Notes under the pieces: model-generated
What the model saw: the letters and a program-made list of their open reading frames with translations, nothing else
Told to the model about the DNA's origin: nothing
The model's database searches: none
Part shown: positions 1-5,998 of the stretch, piece after piece
Numbering within the stretch: position 1 is the first letter of the stretch
Layout: each line of letters starts with the position of its first letter
Translations under genes and position numbers: made by a program
NCBI GenBank assembly: GCA_900073065.1
Contig: FJOG01000030.1
Coordinates: 450,642-461,183, forward strand
Length of the DNA: 10,542 bases
Reading direction: 5' to 3'
DNA from: Phialocephala subalpina
Lineage: Eukaryota > Ascomycota > Leotiomycetes > Helotiales > Mollisiaceae

Positions 1-195
1 TTAGTAAGGCTTCATGATACTGTATCTGGACCTCCTACCTCGAGAACCCTCCTGAGGGCATGCCCGCCTCTTCCGTGACTTGGAAGCCACGGACAAATTG
101 TCACATATCTTCTGAGTCCTCTTCAAACCAATGTTGGCATGAAGTGCGCGTCCATCGTCGTAGCATCTCACCAAGTCGGATCCCGCAGATGCCAT
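1..195 (-). CDS. Small hypothetical ORF, 64 aa
   Basis: Open frame of 64 codons with ATG at 193-195 and TAA at 1-3. I do not recognise it. The protein is short, hydrophilic and basic toward the C-terminus (a KSRKRR run, then RGRRSR), with no membrane segment or signal peptide. In its favour, the 90 bases before the ATG look like a fungal promoter leader: TATAAGAG at 283-290, then a pyrimidine-rich strand, then the start. It may instead be the first exon of a gene continuing left of the window, because a GTGAGA donor-like sequence falls just after codon 8. Codon evidence is too short to decide; it could be chance. Confidence 0.3.
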   Translation of the reverse strand: MASAGSDLVRCYDDGRALHANIGLKRTQKICDNLSVASKSRKRRACPQEGSRGRRSRYSIMKPY

Positions 196-282
196 CTTCG
201 CAATGATATGAAATAGTAGGGATCTTTGAAAAAAATGGAAAGGAAGCTGGGAGGGAAGTAGTTTAGAGGGGGGAGTGCTGCC

Positions 283-290
283 CTCTTATA
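283..290 (-). promoter_or_regulatory. TATA-like box upstream of the 1-195 ORF
   Basis: On the minus strand the sequence reads TATAAGAG about 90 bases upstream of the ATG at 195. A C/T-rich stretch lies between the two, as is common in fungal core promoters. Position and composition are the only evidence. Confidence 0.3.
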
Positions 291-412
291 CTTTGAACGG
301 AGGGTCCGATGGCGCAGCTACGACAAACTCCAAGATCTACCCCACCAACACAGTTGCATGAGCCTTTCATGGGATGCCTTCAGCTCGGAGATGTTGACTC
401 GTTGGAGAATGG

Positions 413-1096
413 TCAGGCGGAGGCCTGCACCGTCGGTTTCTCGATCAGGAATCGCCTTGCCGGTGACAGCATGCAGCGCTCATTGCATCCAACGCCCTCG
501 GATTTGACCATGGACCATGGCTGATGCGTGCGGGCAGCGACTGACAGCATCCAGGAAGAAGGGGCGTAATCCAAATTCGGACGAAAGTCCGTTTCCCTGC
601 AGCGCACCCATTGAAGCTCACGTATCATCGCTCTCGATCCTCCAAGTCTTGCGAGCTTTTGAATCTTGTTCCTATTCCATGAGGAAATGGATGTTGTTGG
701 ATAGGTCCACAAGCTTCCTCTAGCTTCCCATTCCATCCGCACGGAGGTATCCCTTATGGCTAAGCAGCGGGCTGTGGCGGCGTTGATGTATTGTACATGG
801 TGCGTAATCTGCCTTGGATTGAGCCGAAGTCCTTGGAAGACGGCCAGGGCGCCTTGTGATGGCATAGTCGACCCATCGACTGAGGCTTCGGCTTCCCTCC
901 AGCGCAGATTGCACGACAATGTACGCCACAAGAGGTATGGTATGTATGCCGTCGCAGCCGGGCACGTCTGAAAGGCTTCAGCTGCTTGGCGAGAGTTGGG
1001 GACGGTTGGATTGATAGAGTATTGCTTTAATATGACTCTCGATTCTTCGCCTGCTTTGAAATTGTGATCAGCGACATGGACACAACTGCCACCCAA
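413..1096 (-). other. Unrecognised long open frame (about 227 aa) in a stretch with no identified gene
   Basis: A minus-strand frame stays open for about 227 codons; without an ATG it extends upstream to a TAA near 1121-1123. Nothing in the translation matches a family I know: there are no transmembrane runs, no metal-binding pattern and no nucleotide-binding loop. Other minus-strand frames here also hold protein-like fragments, for example one near 350-450 reading LTILQRVNISELKASHERL. The interval could therefore be a degraded gene with frameshifts. It directly follows the truncated end of the MFS transporter but contains none of that protein's missing C-terminal half. The rest of 196-1177 shows no clear feature. 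Confidence 0.25.
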
Positions 1097-1177
1097 GCGT
1101 GCTGTGAGCTTACATTATAGACCTCCTCTCGTGCTACATCTTGTATCATAGAATCAACACATACCTTGACTCAACCC

Positions 1178-2491
1178 TCAAAAGACCCCGGTGATCGTGG
1201 TGAACAGGAGGTAGAGGTAACCGTAGACGACAGCCATGTACAAGGAGAACAAGATAACAATGGGCGAGAAGAGGAGCATTCTCAAGGGCAACGTTATCGA
1301 CCTTTCAAAGAGACGCTTGGGAGTCATGCCTCTATCAAGCTTTGATCTCAGCATGTCATTTCCCGTCTCCTTCCTCAATCTTTTGCACTTGAGCTCCAGA
1401 ATCCGAACGGAATATGTTTCTCTAAGGAGGAAGTACATGGCAATGGTCAATGCACCGGCCTGGATCATTGTTAGATTGAAAATGTTGATTCCCAAGTTGG
1501 GCAGTTGCTACACGGGAAACAGCCATCGAGGAAAGAAGACGTACAACTACGGCGATGACCCAGAAAACCCACCTCCAGCCTTTCGCTGCTGCTAGAAAGC
1601 CCCCAACGACTAGTCCAATGACAGGTCCAAGAAGAGGTCCCAAAGCCCAAACCGACATCGCAGGGACTCTCTCCTTAGGGGTAAACATATCTCCAAACGT
1701 TCCGCCACCAATTGTGATAACAGTTGAGCCCGCAATTCCAGCGAGAAGTCGAAAGCCGATAAGCATGTTGAGACTTGAGCTGACAGCACAAGCGATGGTG
1801 AAGATGACGAAGAGAGTATTGGAGACGTGGTAGACTGGTGCTCGACCGTACATTTCGGAGAAGGGCGCAATCACCAAAGGACCTGCGGCATAGCCAAGAA
1901 TGTAGACTATGTGGAAGCAAATGTCAGTAAGCTGGAAGACACTTGAGGCTGCGCAAACTGACCTGAAACCACCAAAGACCCCAAGAGGTGGGGTGAACTG
2001 TGGAACTCCTTCAGGACATCTCCAACTCCAGGCTTCAAGAAGCTAGTACTATGTTTTCTGCAGAAGGCAAGAGTCGAAGAGGATGAAACATCTCCGGGAG
2101 CTCCCAACACAGCAAAATTCGAGAGGCGAGACAAAGAAAAGGCTTGATTACAGCGAACATGGAAGAGGCCAACGGTCTATTCGTGGTTTAGCAGGAGGTA
2201 TAGTCGAGGGGAAATACTTGCGAATGAACACCCGCGTACTCACGTAACCAAAGTCATAATAGAGAGCAACACACCATTTACCCATTTCTTCTTCGGAGTC
2301 CAGTTGCGAGGATTTTTCGTGTCATCAACACCATCCCAATCCACGATATTTGGATCATCTGAAGTTTCCTGCGAACGACCCTTCTCTGATGTCAACGCCG
2401 ATTCCATGCCATCTGTGCTAATATTGCTCTCCATGGTAGCAGGGTACGCAATCGACGATGGAGCCGTTTGATCTCCTTCCTTCGCAGACAT
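1178..2491 (-). pseudogene. Truncated DHA1-type MFS multidrug transporter
   Basis: Four exons join in frame: 2491-2244, 2057-1963, 1906-1545 and 1459-1178 (987 nt, 328 aa). The introns are 186, 56 and 85 bp; the last two have clear CTGAC or CTAAC branch sites. The N-terminus carries the cytosolic motif DPNIVDWDGVDDTKNPRNW typical of fungal drug:H+ antiporters. TM1-TM6 follow with SEMYGRAPVYH (motif A region), GFRLLAGIAGS, GPLLGPV (motif C region) and GWRWVFWV. After the central basic loop, TM7 reads YGYLYLLFTT and the frame stops at TGA (1178-1180). Family members are about 500-560 aa, so TM8-TM12 are absent. Beyond the TGA the frame continues GLSQG to a good donor (GTATGT at 1164), but no downstream exon resembling an MFS C-terminus is found. 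The first intron is long and the TM1 end reads KHST where PLAS is usual. If intact, it would be a plasma-membrane efflux pump; as it stands it is very probably non-functional. Confidence 0.8.
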
Positions 2492-2549
2492 GTCGTGTTC
2501 TCGATACCGATTCCTGAAGACATAGAAATTTCAAGGTGGTACTGATAGT

Positions 2550-2556
2550 CTATATA
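2550..2556 (-). promoter_or_regulatory. TATA-like box of the MFS gene
   Basis: On the minus strand TATATAG lies about 60 bases before the transporter ATG at 2489-2491, a usual distance for a fungal core promoter. No other element is claimed. Confidence 0.3.
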
Positions 2557-2776
2557 TTGATGGGAAAGTTATACATTATGCACGACTTGCACAAAATTCG
2601 ATTATGGGATCTCTCAATCCGAAATGGTCGCGGTACTAGTGCCATCTGATACGACGAAGGCACCAATCGAATTTCGAGCTCAGCGTATTCGCTTGAAAGT
2701 CAACGCCAAAACGTTCCCCACAATCAGATATGGCATGGTCTAGATCGATAATGCTATCACGCTTGATTCCATTAAT

Positions 2777-3070
2777 TCGACTTGAAAGCTGAGGACCCAG
2801 GAAGATTATCGTTGCTTGTGCGATTGCAAATCCATTTTCGGTTTGAGTCGAGAAATGCAAGAGGCAATGTCGAACGGTTGAAAGGGGAATTTCGATCATC
2901 GGGTGGCAATCACAATGCGCCAGTTCGTCGACTTGAAGGCCGAGGATCCAGGAACATCGTGTTTGCAGATGAAAATACCAACACATGCTCTTTTCAAATT
3001 GCCAGCGTCGGAAAGTTGGGTAGTCATTCCAGCTGGATATCCATCGACTTGAAGGCTGAGGACCCAGGAA
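2777..3070 (+). repeat. Degenerate direct repeat, three clear copies of a 27-bp core
   Basis: A core that begins TCGACTTGAA and ends CCAGGAA occurs at 2777-2803, 2928-2954 and 3044-3070. Copies 1 and 3 differ at one base and copies 2 and 3 at two. A weaker fourth copy begins near 2689 (cttgaaag followed by a diverged tail). Spacing is 151 and 116 bp, plus 88 bp from the weak copy. The DNA after each core retains some similarity, so these are probably decayed units of a larger tandem repeat. Confidence 0.7.
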
Positions 3071-3300
3071 TAGTATCGTTGACCATGATTTATTCCCAAT
3101 CATCAACCGCTTCGAGGACAGGCTCAAGCTCTCTCCATCTGTTTGTATTTGATCGACCGGGAAGACAGAATCCTGGTGAAAGATCCAACTCGGTTCTGTT
3201 CTTGTATCTACTTTCTAGAGTCCGGCATTGGCATACTGTTCTGCTCGTCTTGTATGACCTTCTTCGCGACCTCAAACCTGTAGGAGGCTGGAGAAGGTTT

Positions 3301-3450
3301 GGTGTTGATGTTGGAGGGTTGATGTTGATGTTGGAGGGTTGATGTTGATGTTGGAGGGTTAATGTTGATGTTGGAGGGTTGATGTTGATGTTGGAGGGTT
3401 GTTATTGATGTTGGAGGGTTGATGTTGATGTTGGAGGGTTGATGTTGGAG
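3301..3450 (+). repeat. 20-bp minisatellite, seven full units plus a partial
   Basis: The unit GATGTTGATGTTGGAGGGTT repeats seven times in register from 3301 to 3440, followed by a partial unit to about 3450. Units at 3321, 3341, 3381 and 3421 are identical. Those at 3301 and 3361 differ by one base and the one at 3401 by two, with all changes in the first four bases. The strand is strongly G/T biased and contains internal GATGTT doublets. Confidence 0.97.
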
Positions 3451-3456
3451 TCGTAT

Positions 3457-3492
3457 ACGGGCCACGATGGTAAGCTTACTACGGTGGCCCGT
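3457..3492. repeat. 36-bp near-perfect palindrome beside the minisatellite
   Basis: Arms ACGGGCCAC (3457-3465) and GTGGCCCGT (3484-3492) are exact inverse complements. The centre GTAAGCTTAC (3470-3479) is itself a perfect 10-bp palindrome. Only the 4-base segments between arm and centre (GATG and TACG) fail to pair. This can form a cruciform or hairpin, or be a dyad protein-binding site. It starts 17 bases after the last full minisatellite unit. Confidence 0.85.
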
Positions 3493-4037
3493 GCACCCTT
3501 CAAAGGCACACCAGAATGCACCACTCCCATTAGAATCAGCACAGTCTACATTCAGCATTCTCCCACAACATTAATCTCTCCCATTCCCATCATGGTAGTA
3601 CCCCAAATCCCGATTCTCTTAGCCGGCTGTTTCGGAGTCACCTTCAAACTTCACGACAGAACCTTGTTCACGCTGCTTTGAAGCAACATCGACCCAACAT
3701 CTGGGCTGTGTTTCCAAATGTAGCTCTAATTCCAGTCCAAAGACCCATCCAAATGGTTCTCTGGAGCCTCTTTGAGGTGGGTTGTGCTCTATGAGGTTTT
3801 GGTTGCGAGCGATGAGCAACAAAACCCCCTGTCGGATTCTACGCTACTAGTGCAAGGCTGGATTCGGCCTCTTTCGTAGCCTCCTGGGTTACACCAAAAC
3901 CATCACATGCTGTCACGATCTTGAAGAAGAAGCAAACATAATGAGCTAGCTATCTTATCTATAGTAACTCTGTCCTTAACTCTACTAACTATCCTCGCAG
4001 CATTTCCGTCTTTTACAACTCGAAATACCCCATCACC

Positions 4038-5029
4038 ATGGCAAGATCAAAAATCATCATCTGAGAGCGCCAGCAACAGTCCGGCCCCTCCCGGCCCCGA
4101 AGCTGACTACGTGGAGCTACCAGATGATCCAGAAGACGAAGTAGGCGTTTTTAAGAAGATGTGGGACCACCAATATAAGTTCTTGCGGCGGCTATACTTG
4201 CGCACAGAAGTTATCGAGAAGACTGGGACTGACGACGAGAAGCAAAATGCTACCGCCTACCTTATCGATATGCGGCAGCTAGAAAGGGTCCGGAAGCAAG
4301 TCAACAAAGCCCTAGCAGCGTATTCCACGGCATCAACATCTGCTGGTCAGTCTCGTCCCCTCTCACGCTGCGAAAGGCAATGCTAATGTTTGCAGAAATA
4401 GGACAACGTTGGCAAGAACTGTTTCGATTGAATTGCGAATACACGTCTGCAATCCAGACACAAAACCCTCGAAACTGGACAATCCCTCGATACAAGGACT
4501 TATACTCCACCCACATCAAGCTATAGTGCTACTCCACCCTCATCGGTCACACAATGGAATGGATGGTTGCTAATGCAGAGAGGCCAAATCCCTCCATGAA
4601 GCTTATCCTGGACATCAATGGACTTGGAGAAACCACCCAGCGTAAGCTTCTGCAGAGGTTTGACCGTTTGAGCTCTACTAATCGCGATCTGCAGTTCCGA
4701 TTTCTCCTCCAGAGCCCTCCCCTGTCGGCACCAAACTTCCGCTAGATGATTTCGTGGATGCTGCAATAGCATTGGAGCCACCAGTCACCCACATCGGGCT
4801 GAAAGACTATCTAGAAGTGCTATGCTACTTTGTAGAAGAGTTGCGACGGCGCCTGGATGGATTAGCCGACCCACAAAGTAACCAGGGTAAAGGGTTACGA
4901 CAATTGGGTTTGGACGTTGCTGGGGTCTTCCTCCAACACACCAAGCCAAAAGAACGACGCTGGGTAGTGATCTGGGATCGGGTCCACCGAGCTCTCGGCA
5001 ACGACATGGCTCCTGGAATCCAGGCCTAA
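4038..5029 (+). pseudogene. Three-exon gene of unknown function with frameshift and in-frame stop
   Basis: The proposed start is the ATG at 4038-4040 in a strong CACCATGG context. Exons are 4038-4345, 4396-4641 and 4695-5029 (TAA at 5027). The introns are 50 and 53 bp: GTCAGT..CTAAT..TTGCAG and GTAAGC..CTACTAAT..CTGCAG. Two lesions are visible. A run of five A at 4049-4053 puts the ATG out of frame (TGA at 4062-4064); one A fewer restores it. An in-frame TAG lies at 4524-4526. Apart from these the frame is consistent to the end, about 295 codons. I do not recognise the family. The N-terminus is Ser/Pro-rich, then acidic (VELPDDPEDEVG), then a charged helical region (FKKMWDHQYKFLRRLYLRT to VRKQVNKALAAYS); the C-terminus has KDYLEVLCYFVEELRRRLD and RRWVVIWDRVHRAL. 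No signal peptide or membrane segment is seen. Alternatives: the frame is also open upstream to 3925, so an upstream exon could supply another start; or the stop at 4524 is real and the gene is shorter. Confidence 0.55.
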
Positions 5030-5105
5030 GACCTCGTCTTCCTACATTTCCTTCCCCCTTTCTCTGCATGACCAGTCTTTGCTTCCAGAAGAAGCCGACT
5101 CCACC

Positions 5106-5394
5106 ATGCCCTCAGTCATTTCCGACACTGCGTACGATTGCCAGCTTGGCGCATGCACTATCATTTGTCAGTCATAATAAGAATTCTTTCCCCACAAACT
5201 TGGCTGACGGTTGCATAGATTATTGCTTGTCGACGCTCGACGACAACAGGCCAAGCAAAGTATTCGCGCTCAAGCCGACGGAAATTTACGAAGTCAGCGA
5301 AGAATGGACCGCTGGACCCAGCCGAGAATTAGGCATTGTTGGACACGACTTGACCGATTCGGAAATGCCACAGAGGCTGCTTGACCAAGAATAG
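5106..5394 (+). CDS. Possible small two-exon protein, 78 aa, unknown function
   Basis: ATG at 5106 in the context CCACCATGC. Exon 1 is 5106-5166 and exon 2 is 5219-5394, with TAG at 5392. The 52-bp intron has GTCAGT, a CTGAC branch site and an ATAG acceptor; the joined length is 237 nt, in frame. The product begins MPSVISDTAYDCQLG and ends in an acidic, hydrophilic tail (EVSEEW..., DSEMPQRLLDQE); no domain is recognised. It starts 77 bp after the stop of the preceding gene on the same strand, and an AATAAA lies at 5511-5516, about 117 bp after its own stop. It could instead be a 3' remnant of a longer gene. An unspliced reading from 5068 is also open but ignores the good intron. Confidence 0.4.
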
Positions 5395-5998
5395 CCAGGA
5401 ACTGAGACGAACAATAATGAAAGGGTAAGTCATAAGGAGGGAGAGGTGAACCTCGAGAGGACGAAACATGAGACAGTTGAAGCTTTGACATTGAACCTCT
5501 AATCATGAATAATAAAAGGCGCTAGCTATCTCCCGTATCAAGTAGTTGTTCTAATAAGCAAAGAATTCTCCGTGCGAGATGCCCTCCTCGGGTGTGCTTT
5601 TGGCCATCACTTGACTGCAAACATCCGTTTCATATAACCGTGAAGGCACATGCAAACGACAGAAGAGAAGCATATAAAATCCAAGGATGTTCCGATTGAA
5701 TTCTTTGAATATACCATCGAAAAATGGCGAAAAAGATAATATATCTGATCAAAGTACATAGTATTATACCTAATTTATACCTGACATCTTCTAAGAGCAA
5801 ACAAACTCAACCTGCGTAACTATATGCTCTTAGTACATCGTCGAAATATTTGAAACCCGTTCCGTGTATTGTGCGAGCATAGCTGTAGCCAGGGCGTAAG
5901 ATCCATCTGGCTGATCCGTTCCGCAGACGTGGGATTAGGGGACGCAAAACACCGCAATGCTGAGTAGGACTGAAAAGAGACGAGCAAAAGTAAAAATA
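5395..5998. other. Convergent intergenic spacer
   Basis: About 600 bp between the plus-strand 5106 gene and the minus-strand recombinase, so it should hold both 3' ends. An AATAAA at 5511-5516 (+) may serve the left gene. The middle (about 5690-5790) is AT-rich. A 9-bp perfect inverted repeat, CTAAGAGCA at 5791-5799 and TGCTCTTAG at 5825-5833, is present but short. No gene, tRNA or other structure is seen. Confidence 0.5.

Larger units (their letters stand above)
2492..4037. other. Non-coding, repeat-rich spacer between the MFS pseudogene and the 4038 gene
   Basis: About 1.5 kb with no supported gene. It holds the MFS promoter on its left, a degenerate dispersed repeat (2689-3070), a 20-bp minisatellite (3301-3450) and a 36-bp palindrome (3457-3492). 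Open frames of 160-190 codons exist here on both strands at once, which fits low-complexity repeats better than a gene. From 3500 to 3960 I see nothing specific. Near 3985-4000 a CTAAC branch-like site followed by CGCAG could be the acceptor of a 5'-UTR intron of the next gene. Confidence 0.5.

Noticed and set aside
2636..3558. Open frames of 116-186 codons on both strands
   Set aside because: They overlap on opposite strands, are built on the degenerate repeat and the minisatellite (Asn-Ile and Pro-Ser-Asn runs), and have no recognisable domain or introns.
4554..4745. Plus-strand frame reading KLILDINGLGE and a later FLLQSPPL, resembling the Walker B and SRP region of a NACHT NTPase
   Set aside because: The second half lies inside a clear intron (GTAAGC..CTACTAAT..CTGCAG, 4642-4694). 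After splicing the match disappears, and no P-loop is found upstream.
5791..5833. 9-bp inverted repeat with a 25-base loop as a terminator or element end
   Set aside because: Short stem and large loop in an AT-rich spacer of a eukaryotic genome; expected by chance.
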